Assembly: GCA_024449915.1 (NCBI GenBank)
Contig: JAMZAV010000007.1
Span: 806,001 to 870,000 of the forward strand
DNA: 64,000 nt
From: Sweltsa coloradensis
Lineage: Eukaryota > Arthropoda > Insecta > Plecoptera > Chloroperlidae
Direction: 5' to 3'
Shown here: positions 22,800 through 35,512 of the stretch, piece after piece
How the letters are laid out: every line of letters starts with the position of its first letter
Numbering within the stretch: position 1 is the first letter of the stretch
Translations under genes and position numbers: made by a program
The notes under the pieces: model-generated
Told to the model about the DNA's origin: nothing
Databases searched by the model: none
Seen by the model: the letters and a program-made list of their open reading frames with translations, nothing else

Positions 22800-24887
22800 A
22801 TGGGAAGAGACAGTTATTAGCAACAGCCATTCTGATTCGGCTTAAACTATTGGAAAAGCGCTGACAATCCAGGCTTTAAAATGCGCAATGGAGGATTTAT
22901 TTTGGAACACTTTTGGACACTCATTTTTACCCTAAAGATTTTAAATTTTAGTAGTTTGTTTAATAGAAGGATGTACGGATGTCTTCATCAGGGTACATTT
23001 TAAAAATATTATGACTTTTTTGTTCTAATAAATGGAAATAAATGTTCAATAGGAGAGACTAGGGCAAATGGAATTTTTTGACAAGCTTTGGATATGTGAT
23101 CTGATAGAGACAGGCGCATGAACAATATCCTATAGATTCCAATTGTTTGGGTGAAAGTTACAGGTCTTAAAAGGGGCCAGAATACAAGTGATTTTTCCTT
23201 GATTTGGCTATCAAACGATTTTCAAATGATCATATAATTTTAACATTATAAATAAAGTTGGCCTCCCAAATGGTAGCGACATTTGAAAAAGAAATCATTA
23301 TGACGAGGATGGTCATCATCTTTCTGAATATGCAAAACAAAAGTATCTTGATCGATGGAAAAATGTAAACGTAGTTTGAAAAGTTCAAACACACATTTTC
23401 GGCTAAATCTGTTTTTAGAGGGGTGACGAGGATCGTCAAAGTGTGTGATAGAGAACGCTCCTTGTGTGTTGTCACCCTTTGCCGCTTGTGGAGGATAATG
23501 TTTGAAACAAGTTCTGGTGCAATTAACAAAAATTAAAAATATCGTCGCGTTCTCGTGCTAATATGATAGTGATTTCTAGCTTTGTCTAATCGTGCATGAT
23601 TGTAAAGTCCTAAAAAGTTATTGAAGATTCTGTCAGAAACAATTATTAACGATTGGGGTAGTAGGTACTTTTATAAAATCAAAAATAACAACAATTTTGT
23701 TTTCTTTTACTGGGAAACGTAACTTTTTTAAATGTTTCTAATTTTAATTCATTTAAATGCTACCACCACATTAGTGCATTAGTTTCATACCATCCAGATG
23801 CGTCCACTAGTTCTGGGAAATTGCTAAAACAACACTACGAGTGCCATCTGTCGTACATCTAAAACGTAAACCAATTTGAAATCCAATTTTTTTTAAATTA
23901 TGCATTGTACGCAGTGATCAGAAAAGTCTAGACAGTATAACCATAAATGTAGGTATAACCATGGATGTCCAGTTACTATTCTAACTTTCTAAGTCCATGG
24001 TATAACCAAATCAATAAGTTATGTAACTTATTTTAGTGGGTAGAGAGACTAATTAATAAGAATTAATTTTATATTCAATTATTATTCTTAATTCGTAAAT
24101 ATTTATGACGTCTTGGAAATTGATTTGTAGTTTTTAATAAAGTGGCAAATAAAAGTAGGTACACACTAAACAGAACTGAATTATTGAGAGATGATGCGAA
24201 CAATTTGGTGGCGTCACGTTAATTTCGATGCATTGCAATGTTTTTGTAGTTCAAATGTATGTAACTACGCAATTACTCGTGCAATTGTTACCCGTTTTGT
24301 ACATTTTTTTCCAAAATTGTCATATTTCTATCTTTTTAATCTCAAATTTAAAAAAAATTGTGAATTTGTCTCCTTTACAAAAAAAAGCGTAAAAAATGCC
24401 ACAGGGTACTTGAAAAAATGACAAGTCGGAGTTATGGGTAGATGCATCTTTATCTAGCATCCCCAATTTTTATTTTTATTTCGATTAGCTTTACAAAATC
24501 GTTGTTAAATATATTTTTTGTAACAACACGACGAAAAGTACTTCAATTCAAAATAATACATTGCTCACCATTCCACGTGACTGCAATGAAACAGCATTGT
24601 CAGGAATTTCTTTGTCTACTGAACGGAAAAAAAGTGTTGATAGATAACAAAAAACCTTGAGTTCAAATAGATTATATCTTAATCTTAACTCCCGTGAACG
24701 TAGGTTTAGTTGTGAAACGCAGCAGTGTATTCTGGTAACACATTTGATGTGTTATTACAAGGCACGGGACGCTCATGATAAAATCCTCCCCGCCTATCAA
24801 GATTCCCTACAACGGGTAGACCAATGTAAATCAATACTGCATGTATAGTGTAGTGCTTCTTCCCTCCCCCTCCCCACGTTCCCGGCA
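22800..24887. other. Intergenic, no gene seen
   Basis: AT-rich DNA between gene 2 and the tRNA. No recognisable coding sequence on either strand and no clear repeat shared with other parts of the window. Confidence 0.5.
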
Positions 24888-24959
24888 GCCGTGATCGTCT
24901 AGTGGTTAGGACATTGCGTTGTGGCCGCAATAACCCAGGTTCGAATCCTGGTCACGGCA
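24888..24959 (+). tRNA. tRNA-His (anticodon GTG)
   Basis: A 72-nt cloverleaf. The acceptor stem GCCGTGA pairs with TCACGGC and A is the discriminator. The D-arm contains TCTAGTGGTTAGGA, the anticodon stem is TTGCG/CGCAA with loop TTGTGGC giving anticodon GTG, and the T-arm is CCAGG-TTCGAAT-CCTGG. Boxes A and B for RNA polymerase III are intact. No intron. Unlike the tRNA-like SINE heads elsewhere in the window, all four stems pair and no SINE body follows, so it is a genuine tRNA gene. Confidence 0.96.
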
Positions 24960-26416
24960 GGGGAACTTTTTTATCGTGGGACAATTGACTATTGCTCAAT
25001 AACATCGTTATTCTAACAAATTGTGAATGGCCGGTCGGTTTTTTATTTTTGCATTTTGTAGAGATAGCTCCAAAGTTAGGTAAAATAAAACATTACTTTC
25101 CCTTGGACTACTAGATAACTGGTTTGAAAATATAATTACCTATTTTCCTACAGGATATTTTAGTTTCCTTGCACTTGAGGACTTTTTACAATAATATATT
25201 TGAATGTTTTAATATTAATTGGTAGTCCAACCAGAATAAACAAACACAAAAATAATTTGGAATCCCCAATTATTTAAAACCATCGATCAGTATCTAAAAT
25301 TAGTACATTTTACTTGTAATGGGCCTGATCCAAATTCCAAATTCACTCAAATAACCCGAATATTGTCACTCGCATCTTAAAAATTTCTAAATTCAATTTG
25401 GTTCTTTATGTAACAAAGATACAAAATCCCCTTCAAGGTGAAAATAATTTAATTTGCCTATAACATGTTCTTTCTAAAACTTAGATACAAAATATGGTCT
25501 ACTAATAGAGAACATTTCCTAAGATATATGATGAGGCAATAAATTCAACAAGGTGTTATACATCATGGAACGAGGAACTGATGTTAGGTACATTCAGGAA
25601 TCTTAAATTGAAAATATATGATAAGTGCTGACTGCATCAAAATATTCTTTATGCGTTTTACTTTTATTGCATGTATGACACACTACATTGGCAACAACAA
25701 TGAGAATGAGATTATCAACAAGTTATGCATCACATCGCATACAAAAATATCTGCCTAGAAAATTAATTCGTTTAACACAGAAACAATTAATATTCTTTAG
25801 TCAGTCGTGTTTAGCCAATACAAGCCATCGTGTAAATAAACCAAATGAAGAGCATATAACTAGTAATTAATTAAACCCGTTCTTGTTTGATTTGTTTACG
25901 AATTACACTTGATGCACGACGGTCGTTAGTCGTTGTAAACTGTGGTATTAGGGTATTTTTCTTCAAATACCTAAGCTTTAGGGAAGCTAACCCGAATACT
26001 GACTCGTGCGGTTCAACTATAATATAAAAGTATAGCTATCAATCTATAGTTGGCCCCTATAATAGAGTGGGTCTTTTAGATTGGATAGGCCAATCTTGGC
26101 CAAAGGGTAGAAAACTTTAGAAATTGACAATAAAATATGTCATCACAAATCACAGTAGGCCTACCAACTAAAAAAAATTAACTCCTATCATATAACCGTA
26201 GAACTTGTTTGGGTGAAAGCGTATCGTTTTAAACATAAGTCAAAACGCAACATGCTACTCTTAGGTGGATCGATCATCCATCAAAATTTGACGATTTCCT
26301 GTAGTTGTCTATCGCCGTTTTTGTTGTTGTTAACTGAAAATGCAGTTGCAGATATTAATATCATTAACAACACAATATAAATTCGACCAATGAGGCGAAA
26401 GCAAACTTATGTTGTG
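24960..26416. other. Intergenic between tRNA-His and the receptor gene
   Basis: AT-rich. Would include the 3'UTR of the minus-strand receptor gene, but no clear AATAAA on that strand was found close to its stop codon. No other gene seen. Confidence 0.5.
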
Positions 26417-28119
26417 CTATCTACTTGAACTAGTACCCCCCTCTTTGAGGCCAGCGTTCACTTCCCAGTTTCTAGATCTCTTAGCACTGAAAGTATCTTT
26501 AATTGATTGCACTTGAGCAAATCGAACGATCTTTCTATTGTTTTGAGCTGCATCTTGAGCAATGGCTCCGTCGCTTCTCCTCCGAAACATTCGGTTGGGG
26601 TTAACTTGTCGTTGAGAGCGTTCGTTGTCCTTTGAAGACACCTTCTCTGGGCTCTCTTGCTCTAGGACTGTGAAGGTGTTTGACTTCACGACAGGAACAG
26701 GGATGACTTGAGGTTTGTGGGGCGCGAAGGTTTGAGTCCTCGGCGTGGAGAGGTCGGCGAGGTCACAGAACTCGCACCTGTACTTGGATGCGCGCGAAGC
26801 GTTGATTCTTCTACCTCCATTCGGCCACGAGATCCTCTCTGCGCCACCGTCTCCCCCGACGTCGTCGCCGCCGTCGTACAGTCTCAGGTGAAGACCCTCC
26901 GACGTCGCGTACAGCACCGGGGTCCTCCGGTCAGCGACAGCCTTTGCCTTCCGGTCCTTCTTCTTCCTCTTCTTGTTCTTCACTCCTTCTCCGTTCGTAT
27001 TCCCCGACATCACTACGGTATCTTCCTCAGAGTGCAATACTGCATTCTCAACGTGGCAGTAACAACAAAACAGCGCCTCACACTTCTTGCGCACTTCTTT
27101 GTGAATAAGAAACAAGACCAGGGGGACTAGAATGTTAGCACTGTATCTCGACCATATGAAAAACACATCGTACAGTCCAGTTGATGTTGAAGTCACAATG
27201 GCAGCTGAGCTGTCGTCAACAGCATCGTGTGGTTTGTGAGGAGATGGCGTTAGCTGTGATATGCTCACACTTACAATGTGTGGGGATATCAGAATCACAT
27301 ATAAAATTATTAATACAATTAATATAGTGTTGAATTTATCTTCGTCGGCGGAGGATATTTTCTTGACGCCAAATCCTCCTCTCGGTAACGTAGACCCTGA
27401 CATTGTTAGAACCCGACGATGTTCGGCTGCTAGCGCCAACTTCTTCTGGTGACTTCTCGTGGCGGCCACATGCTGCAGCATGCTAGTCACACTGGTCGCT
27501 GCCACCATCCAGGGTATCACGTGACCGAGCAAGAGAAGGAGCGAGGGGTAGAGGACGGACTCGTCGGGCTGACCGAAGCCGCACGAGTAGCGGTCGGTGA
27601 ACACGAACAAGTCTGCTGACGGCACGGCGAAGCTGATCGGCAAGATGAGGACAATCGCGTAGACCCAGAGAGCGGGTAGGATCCTCTTGAGGGTCTGACA
27701 GAGGGCGATACCTCTGTCCTCGCCGTCGTCCATTGCCTCGGAGGACATGGCCAGTGCACGCTCGGCGCTCATGGTGGCCACGAGCCAGCTGTCGAGCACC
27801 GTGGTCAGCTGCGAGGCCATGGCGTCGAGGCGGCAGAAGAGGGACCCCGGCGAGGAGTGGAGGACCGCCACGAGGGAGCCGAGGATGCTGACGCTGTCCA
27901 GGGCGCCGACAAGCGGAGGTGGAGCAGGAGGACGTTGAAGGCGACGCGGGAGAAGACGCGCGTCGAGAGGGAGGCGATCAGGAACACGTTCAGACTAAGG
28001 GCGAGAGCGAACACGAGCACGAGGGTGACCGAGGAGCCGACCGGAGGTGAACGACCTTCGGGGAGGACGTTGATGCTGCCGTTCACGCCCAGGTAGACCA
28101 GGAACTTCTGCTCCATCAT
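26417..28119 (-). CDS. Rhodopsin-like (class A) orphan GPCR, frame broken in TM2
   Basis: From the 28119 ATG the first frame gives a short N-terminus with an N-glycosylation site (NGS), TM1 (SLNVFLIASL) and the start of TM2 (FNVLLLHLRL). Near 27905-27912 the frame must change by one base to continue TM2 as ALDSVSILGSL, after which 484 codons (from 27871) stay open to TAG at 26417. This long frame has a Cys at the top of TM3, an E-R-A motif in place of DRY, W in TM4 (PALWVYAIV), a Cys in loop 2 (YSCGFG), TM5 with P, TM6 with ISPHIV, and TM7 with NILVPLV in place of NPxxY. A basic tail of about 190 residues follows. A splice acceptor (TTCTTGTCAG, AG at 28128-28129) precedes the ATG, so an upstream exon is likely. 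Codons are GC-rich, unlike the flanks, as in a selected gene. The ligand and subfamily are not recognised; it is not evidently the AKH receptor. The single frame break may be a sequence error, a recent null allele or a pseudogene. Confidence 0.75.
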
Positions 28120-28139
28120 GTGTCGTCCTGACAAGAACA

Positions 28140-31100
28140 ACGATCAAGCAGTATATTAGTTTGATACAGTTGATACCAATTTGTTGATCAACTATCACAA
28201 CAGCTGCTATGCCCATTGGAAATATGAACAAAAAGAGTTTTCTTTATGCTGTAAGTTCCTAGTCAAAATGCACGTATTTCTTTAAATTTCGGTTCGGTTA
28301 TGCTGGAGTTGCCGGGTGGCCTATGGTAAATTAGACCCGCTACTTTTAGTTTTGGTGGAGGTGCCGGGTCACGCGAGTGTGATAACGTAATAGTCGCTAT
28401 GACGATACCTATTAACCCTATTTAGCAACACATTTTTTAATAGCAGGCATAATATGCCCACTCTTTTGGTTCACTTTGTGTATGATTTTAAAAAATTTAA
28501 AAAAAATTAATGTACCGATATCGATATTGAAATTTTCGTGTTAGTCGATAATTGAACGGTATTCCATAGCCTAGACCTATTAATAAGTGATTACTGAGAA
28601 ACTTTAATTCAATTATAAAGGTAAAAATACAATTAACAGTAGATGTAATCAAATTTGATTTGGAAGATTTCGGATTCGGTTAAAGCATCAATAATAACAT
28701 TTTTACCATTTTGTTCACTTTCTTTAGTCTTATTACGATTATTATTGATATCAACAGCCTTACGTGTAACTGTGAGTACCCTTGCTTTGCAACTGTTCAA
28801 CGTTTAATAAGTAATTGTAAACACTATTTCTTTGCTCCAAGAATATAGCAATTAGCTCATTTGCACACATTCACTGTAAGTTCAACATTATTTACAAATT
28901 ATTAATGGTGTTACATATTCAAACGTCGGTCGGCGCAAATAATGTAATAGCAGGTCGATCATGACTAGCTAGCTTGAAATAGATTTCCATGCAATCAGTA
29001 CCTATGCACATTTTATGATGCGTAATAACAGAGTTTACCATACTGAAAATAACATCTGCTATCAGAAAGCTATTACAATAGCTAGATAATGGAAAATATC
29101 GCACATGAATGAAATAATAGTGTCCTCCAGCTATGGAAGTAATTAATTAAATATATCGACGTACGTTCATTATTTCATGCTTAATTTCTATTGGGCGTCA
29201 TTCTCGTGTATGATTTCAAAATGCTGACAATTCCAGACAATAATCTTCAATTTGGCCTTCACTATAATTTATTACTTTTTGAACGAATAAATAAAATAAA
29301 TTAGACAATATACATTTATTTTTTCTAGAAAATTCCAATAAAAAAGGATTTTGATTAAAATGTTGAGAAAATTAAATGCTTTGTGTTGTATACAACAGGT
29401 ATCGACTAGTATTAACTCGTCATAAAAGAGTGTCGCCATAAGTATCCAGCAACGGTTATAAATAATCAATGACACCGAATTCCACATCAGTCCAACTATT
29501 TCCATCTTACTCATAATGTACATACCGAAAGCTGGTGTGTGCTATGCTATTGGTCAGTAACATATCTCCTGCACATTCGACACTATAAAGCGCGCTCTGA
29601 CAGAACATAAGCAACCATTCCACGCCCAGGACAATGAGAAACTAATGCACACTGCACACCTAATATACAGTGTTGTTTCACGCGCACCGTAGCAACCACA
29701 ACGATCAATGGCTAATTTCAATCGACCCCCCTTATGAGCACATGCACACAAACAACCCTGTTGCATTGCTGTGCATATCGTGTGATACATTGTGACATGC
29801 TTTCTAGACTCATTGCGCTTATTGGCAATACTGCAAAGTGCATGATAATAATGTCGTTTGATTGATTGATATAGTGAGCTGTACGTGTTATTGTCAAGGT
29901 GAATGTGGTATTATGGGTTGATGGTGGTTTTGTTATACAGAAAAATTCTTCTCCAATTCAGTATTCTGAAATTTATATGCCCCCCCCCCCCCATCGGTTT
30001 TATTAATTTGATACATTATCAATAACAATACGGCGATTTGCTCCGAAAAAGTGTCATGATAAAAACATCAAATTACAAAATATAGTCCTAAATTAAGTAT
30101 AGTTAGTTACGATATACTTTTAGTAATAAATATCAAATAATTAAGTTTACTGGGAACTAATATTGAATAAAAGCTATAGTGGTCATCAATCATCACCTTT
30201 ATCTAAAACACAGCAATTCAAATAATCATGTTAATAATTAACTAATGTCGATGAGGTGGGCTACAACTCAAGTGCCACCATAGAGGTTAGGTAATTAGCT
30301 TATTGGGCGAAAATATTGCGTATGATAACCCTTATATAAATCGCTGTATAAAGTTTTGCTCACTTCTGTATTGTGCTAGAATTGCATAGAACGTTAAAGT
30401 GAAAAATCCTATGGTTATAACTTAAATTGTTTTGGTCTGCCACATGATTGTTCCATTTTGCGCACAAGTATGCGAATAGTTTCTACTATGGCGGTTGTTT
30501 GTTCGTACTTCTTCCCAAACTAAACACTCTACTCCGGGAATAACTTTCTAGCAATTGTGTTCAACTATTGAGTTGAGCCGCGCATGTTCCTATTGTAGAG
30601 GTAATACGATAGAGATAGAGAGAGGAATAGTTACAGAAACCTTACAGCGAGAAAAAGTGGAAGTAATCAAATAATATAAACAGTTGCGTATGCCTTGCTT
30701 AGAGCGGCTGTTGACATCATTTGATGGAGGGTCTAATAATGAGAATGGATGATAGAAAAACTTATACCCCGCTGGGAATCAAAACTAAAACTTCTTTTTT
30801 ATGTGCCTCGAGTAATAACAGAAGTGTCCATGTCTTATAAAGTCTTGTAAATTAGGTATGCTAACTCGTAACATAAGTGTCCATATCTTATAAAGTCTTG
30901 TAATTAAGGTATGCTAACTCGTAAGTATAGGGTTATCCAATGCCGTAACAAATATTTTTCTTTTACGTATAATACTGATAATATCGATTGTTTACTTCAC
31001 TGAAATCGATTGTTGGGTTGCTTGTTAGTTTCTGCGACTGACCAATATTTACTATCATAAATTTATCATTTTGGTTGAACTGCAACACAATCCTGTATAT

Positions 31101-31240
31101 TTGCCTGCATCCACCAAATGTATTCATTTTGATGAATTTGAATACAGTTTTGAACGATTGGCTGAATGCTGATATTTTTTTATAAATTAAAAAAAAACTT
31201 GTTGCCCAATAGGTCTTTTTAGACCCATACCAAAAAAATC
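28140..31240. other. Region upstream of the receptor, no gene seen
   Basis: AT-rich. An upstream exon of the receptor should lie here or further right but cannot be picked out. Contains the motif TTTTGGTGGAGGTGCCGG at 28350-28367, a C run at about 29982-29992, and a 53-bp tandem duplication at 30822-30927. Confidence 0.45.
30822..30927 (+). repeat. Tandem duplication of a 53-bp unit
   Basis: AAGTGTCCATGTCTTATAAA...GGTATGCTAACTCGTAA occurs twice with a few differences. Two copies only. Confidence 0.8.
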
Positions 31241-31249
31241 GTTTTTACA

Positions 31250-31476
31250 GTTGTCTATCATCGTTGGGTGTCTAGTGCGCTCAAAAACGTGGCAGTTCTA
31301 AGTTAAGAGATTTCAAAGGCCTCCATAAAATTTCATCGCAATTGGAGTATTGGTTTAGCCGGAATCGTGTGGACAAACACACAAAAATACAAAAAAAAAA
31401 AAAAAAAAACATTCCGGATTTTTTTCTCCAGTGTAGTGAAATGGAATCTTCGCTTTGCTCGCTACGCTCATCCAAT
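31250..31476 (-). mobile_element. Family B 5'-end fragment
   Basis: On the minus strand: TTGGATGAGCG, then GCGAAGATTCCATTTCACTA, TGGAGAAAAAAATCCGGAAT, a poly-T block and GATTCCGGCTAAACC. The 3' end is absent. Closest to the copies at 58-250 and 61362-61597. Confidence 0.6.
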
Positions 31477-31720
31477 CATTAAGCTGCACGCTGTAAGGAG
31501 ATTCAACATTCTGATGTTTTTAACGTGTTCTTTTTGAAGAAAGGAAATGTGTGAACATTTATACATATATGTCGGGTGTAGTTCTAGAACTATTTTGTCC
31601 ACATCAGAGTTTGTTACACAATATCATAAAATTATCATATAATTTATGCGCTTATAATGATAAATATTTTAAACAAATGTGATAAGAGGTATAGAAAACT
31701 AAATAATCTAAAGAATATAG

Positions 31721-31910
31721 CCGGCCGCGGTGGCTGATACGATTAGGGCGCAGGTTAAAAGCGTATGGCTCTATACAAGGACATGGGTTCAAATCCCGCT
31801 TATGGCATGGGTTTTGTGTAATCGTCCTTCATTGTCATACCACAACTCATCGTGTCAAATAGCTTTAGTTTAGTGCATATGAGACGTTAAAAGCAACAAA
31901 AATAATCAAA
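31721..31910 (+). mobile_element. tRNA-derived SINE, family G copy
   Basis: Head GGCCGCGGTGGCTGATACG, box B GGGTTCAAATCCC at 31786, then GTAATCGTCCTTCATTGTC, ACTCATCGTGTCAAATAGC and a 3' end with TATGAGACGTTAAAAGCAAC. Related copies are at 39035, 44650 and 51440. Confidence 0.7.
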
Positions 31911-32156
31911 TTAATATACTAAAGAATAATTTCTTAGATTTTTATACATATTCGCTGTGGCTTTTCCTGGCATCGAAAGCTGATTTATTATAGACAAGGC
32001 AAACTTTCAGATCATTAAATACCAAATTTTCTCGTGAGTTTTAATAAAACGCAATCTTTGCATTTTTAACGTTTTTTTTTCTGCCCATACTGAGATCCAC
32101 TGGAATTTATATGAATACCATGACATTCCGAGCGTGTCTTCCCCAACCTAAAGAAA

Positions 32157-32653
32157 ATGATGTGTAATACCATGATGGTCTTACTCTTCTCCCTTGCTCA
32201 AGGCTCCGTTGTGAGCGAGGATCCTTATAATATACTTCTTCATATTATCTATTGCTTGGAAATGGTATTTTTATGCTGGAATATTCTCCCTCGTTGGAAG
32301 ACAAACAGCAGCGGTTTGCCTGCGGGGTTTCAACGCTGTTCATATAAATAATACATAGTTACATCACTAGGCAAACACGATTCGAGTCGACGCTGTCAGC
32401 AACTGTGCAGTGTTGGAGTGTGTCAGCTACAGCTAATGTGACGTTTCACTTTTATTTTCAGCCAATCACAGACCATGCATACGATGGATGGTACGAGTAC
32501 GACTTTGGAGTAGATGTCGAACTCGAAAATAGAATTCAAGTCAACATTTCGTGTAAGGATTCTTTTCCACACAACCTACATTACAAATTACAATTATGGG
32601 TTCGGGATTTTGTCTTTATAACGGTTCATGCTAATTTGCTAATAATAAATTAA
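32157..32653 (+). other. Candidate two-exon small secreted protein (uncertain)
   Basis: A short frame from ATG at 32157 (MMVLLFSLAQGSV) reaches a GT-GAGC donor at 32211. A TTTTATTTTCAG acceptor ends at 32461 and opens, in the same phase 0, a frame beginning PITDHAYDGWYEYDFGVDV and running to a stop at 32651-32653. AATAAA follows at about 32706. Joined length would be about 81 residues. No family is recognised, the first exon is only weakly signal-like, and a GTAAGG inside the second frame could be another donor. It could equally be one internal exon of a larger gene or a chance frame. Confidence 0.2.
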
Positions 32654-32699
32654 ATTAACAATGTAAAATTTAATTTGTACGTTAAATAATAGTAAATAT

Positions 32700-34790
32700 A
32701 TTTTATGTTATAAATAAATGTGTTGTTAGTCATTGTAATATAAATTAGCTAAATAATATGTATTCTAACAATTATAATGTCACCATTATGCGCATTAGGG
32801 CTCAGTGATAAATGCTTTGATTTGAAACAATCTGCAATGTTCAATTTTTATTTTTATAAACACAATTTGCATGCTCCTTTTCAGTTTGGACTTTGGATGT
32901 GAATTGCAATGCCCAGTTCAGCATTATATGTTGTTTGTTTTCGTCTTCGGATCCGACACCATATTCTGGAGTAAGGCCATACTCTCATCTCGCAAGTATT
33001 GCCATTTATCACCAGTATTCCGAAATCAATCAAATTAGGCACACATTTAATTGATGAAATTATTATTATTATTATTCTTACAGACTTTGACATAATTGGA
33101 ATAAATCTTCACGTATTAAATTAGAGTGTTCTCTTTTTGTGATTGCCAGCCTTCGTAAACTAATTTATTTATTTTCGAACTGTGGGGGTAGAAGTTTTGG
33201 CAGTCGGGTCAGAGTAGGGAAAAGATGGCCGTTATAATAGTGTATGTAAAATGAATTATGAATTTTAGTTGTGAAGAATAATAACATGTCATTTTGTAAA
33301 ATAGGAATTTATTTTTTCTGGACCGGCACCTCCACCAAGAAAATGCGTAAATCCTGGACCGGCACCTCCACAACAACTTTCAAAACATTATTTTTTGAGG
33401 CCCGAAAATCAGGAACATTTTCAGACTTTCGGGTCAGCCCCCAAATAGCTAAACCGATCCGAAATTTCGAGTACCTGCACACCAATAATTTCTTTACCCG
33501 CATTTTTAGTTTTCGTATTTATTTAAAGTTTTGATTTGGTATAATTCTTTTCGTAATTTTGAGTATTTATTTAATTGATTTGAATTCATTTGTTTTTATT
33601 ATTGTGTCCATGCAATTTGTAATTACATTATAAACGTTTCATTAATGTGATTGTAAAAACACAAGCATTAATTTCTACTTGACGAGTATACAGAACAGAG
33701 TTTGAAATTCAGATTTATCAGCTTTCATAAACACGCAGGAATTGAACCATCGATGTTAGTTTTAAAAGAGCCAAAAAATAATAATAATGATAACTTCCGA
33801 CCTAAATTTATCCAACAATGAAGTCGGTTAGGAAGGAAGAGGACACCTGGTCGGAGTCATGCCTGATGCCAGAAAAATATAATTTAAAAAACTCAGTCGA
33901 GATTTGAAACCGGTTTTAGGATCATTTGCCCGGCAAGTGAGACAGGGGTTCAATCCCCGGTTGAGTTGGTTTAATTTCTGGATTTATCCCCTAACTTAAC
34001 TCTCTTAGATGGGACTGGGATGTATATCTTTGGTGAAAAGTTACATGCCTACACTTACACTACCTACAAGCATCCATGATTTTTTAACAAGAATGAATTA
34101 TTCATTAGACGCTATCGTTATCAATTAAGTTGGCATTATCTTTGCACTTGGTGTTCAGTGTTAGTGTTAATCGTCCAGGGCTTTGTTGAAAGTCGTGAAT
34201 GTAGAAGAGCTGGGTGATTCCAGCCACCATTCCATATAATCCTTCTCCCTCCCTCCTCTCCCTTCCCCTTCCGCCGTCTTGATGGTGATCTTATAACTGG
34301 AAAGTGGGAATTTAATGAAACACTAAATTCAACTGGTTTTCTCATTCTCAACAGATAGTTACTCAAAGCAAAGGAGGGAGTTTTGAAAGGGAGTTTGGTA
34401 TAATAGATTTTAGAGGTTATTCCTAAAAACTTTGTTATTAAAAGAGTCGTAGGGCCAACTATTGCATAATTAAAGTGTGTGAATAATAAGGTCATCGTGC
34501 AATTTCGTTATCGAAAAATGGGGTTTTGACTTTTTATTGACTTATTGAGTGATGACACACAGATTGTCAGATTGTAGCATACGTAAAAAAGTTTCATTCG
34601 AAAGTGTCCGTGCGAATTCAACAAAATCCTTTGTTTTTTTTTAGTGAATTATAAAGGACGCAAAAAACCTTGCATGCATTAATAATAACACATGGCTTAT
34701 CGAAATATCCCCTCCATCACAATTTTTTTTTAGGGGGAACTTTTTGATCCCAAATCGCCCAACCTTTCTAGACCTGTAATATGCCCTTAA
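32700..34790. other. Intergenic with SINE-like and motif fragments
   Basis: AT-rich. The motif CCGGCACCTCCAC occurs twice, 36 bp apart, at 33323 and 33359. A tRNA-like piece with GGGGTTCAATCCCCGG lies near 33945-33960. No gene seen. Confidence 0.45.
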
Positions 34791-34791
34791 T

Positions 34792-35032
34792 CAGTGGCGT
34801 AACTACGGGGAGGGGGATCAATTATGTGGCCCTATTTTGTTAAATGGCAATAAAACTGACCACAATTTTATATAAATTATCGACAAACCCATTCTAAAAC
34901 ACAGTAAAATACCACAATTTCCAATGTTAAAAAAAATCTGTCCGCTGAACCAGGATAGTACGGACTTTGATTCGTGGGCAATGTTAGCCCCCTCTCTGCC
35001 CCCCACCAAAACAATGGCTAGTTACGCCACTG
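34792..35032. mobile_element. hAT-type MITE, 241 bp
   Basis: Perfect 14-bp terminal inverted repeats CAGTGGCGTAACTA ... TAGTTACGCCACTG. A CAGTGGCGTA start is typical of hAT-superfamily non-autonomous elements. The 8-bp flanks (CCCTTAAT and CCCTGCCC) agree only in the first four bases, so the target duplication is doubtful. Confidence 0.75.
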
Positions 35033-35041
35033 CCCTGCCCT

Positions 35042-35512
35042 CAATAGGTTCGTTCGCCTGAACTGCACTTTCTGTACGAATCTGAACTTTACACTTTTCA
35101 CGTTCGCCTGTAGTCGTGCAAAGGAGCATAGAAGATAATCGCCGTTCGCCTGAAAAGTGCGGACTGAACTACTGCAATGTTCATGAACTCCTGAACGCGC
35201 TCTGGAGCCGGTGCAATTAATAGTTCAGTGCAGTATTATTTTGTTAACCAAAATGAAACAAATTACATTTTCTAGTGCGTATGTAAGAGTACGTTTAATA
35301 GATTTACGTTTTAAAGCAAACACATTAATTGCCAGTAATCGATTTTATTGTTCACCAATAACGACTGCACTGGATAAACTACTGCACCATAGATAGGGTA
35401 TTGAACACCTTAGGTGTCCAATATCTATGTACTGCACTGAATTGAAATAAACTCACTGTGCAGTGCAATACAGTACAGTGCAAAGTGCAACACAGGCGAA
35501 CGAACCTATTGA
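35042..35512. mobile_element. MITE with GTTCGTTCGCCTG inverted ends, 471 bp
   Basis: CAATAGGTTCGTTCGCCTG at 35042 is mirrored by CAGGCGAACGAACCTATTG at 35494-35512. Secondary matches occur further in (ACTGCAC / GTGCAGT). Starts ten bases after the hAT-type MITE ends. The superfamily is not clear. Confidence 0.75.

Noticed and set aside
24657..24930. Frames overlapping the tRNA-His gene on both strands
   Set aside because: They cross a structured RNA gene and have no family resemblance.
26708..28231. Several frames on both strands across the receptor gene
   Set aside because: GC-rich codons of the receptor leave shadow frames open; only the minus-strand frames with seven helices have meaning. 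The N-terminal frame was kept only as far as TM2.
33940..33965. tRNA-like box B sequences (also at 36903, 38128, 49910, 52600, 63331)
   Set aside because: None forms a full cloverleaf and most are SINE heads or isolated fragments; only the tRNA-His at 24888 folds in all four stems.
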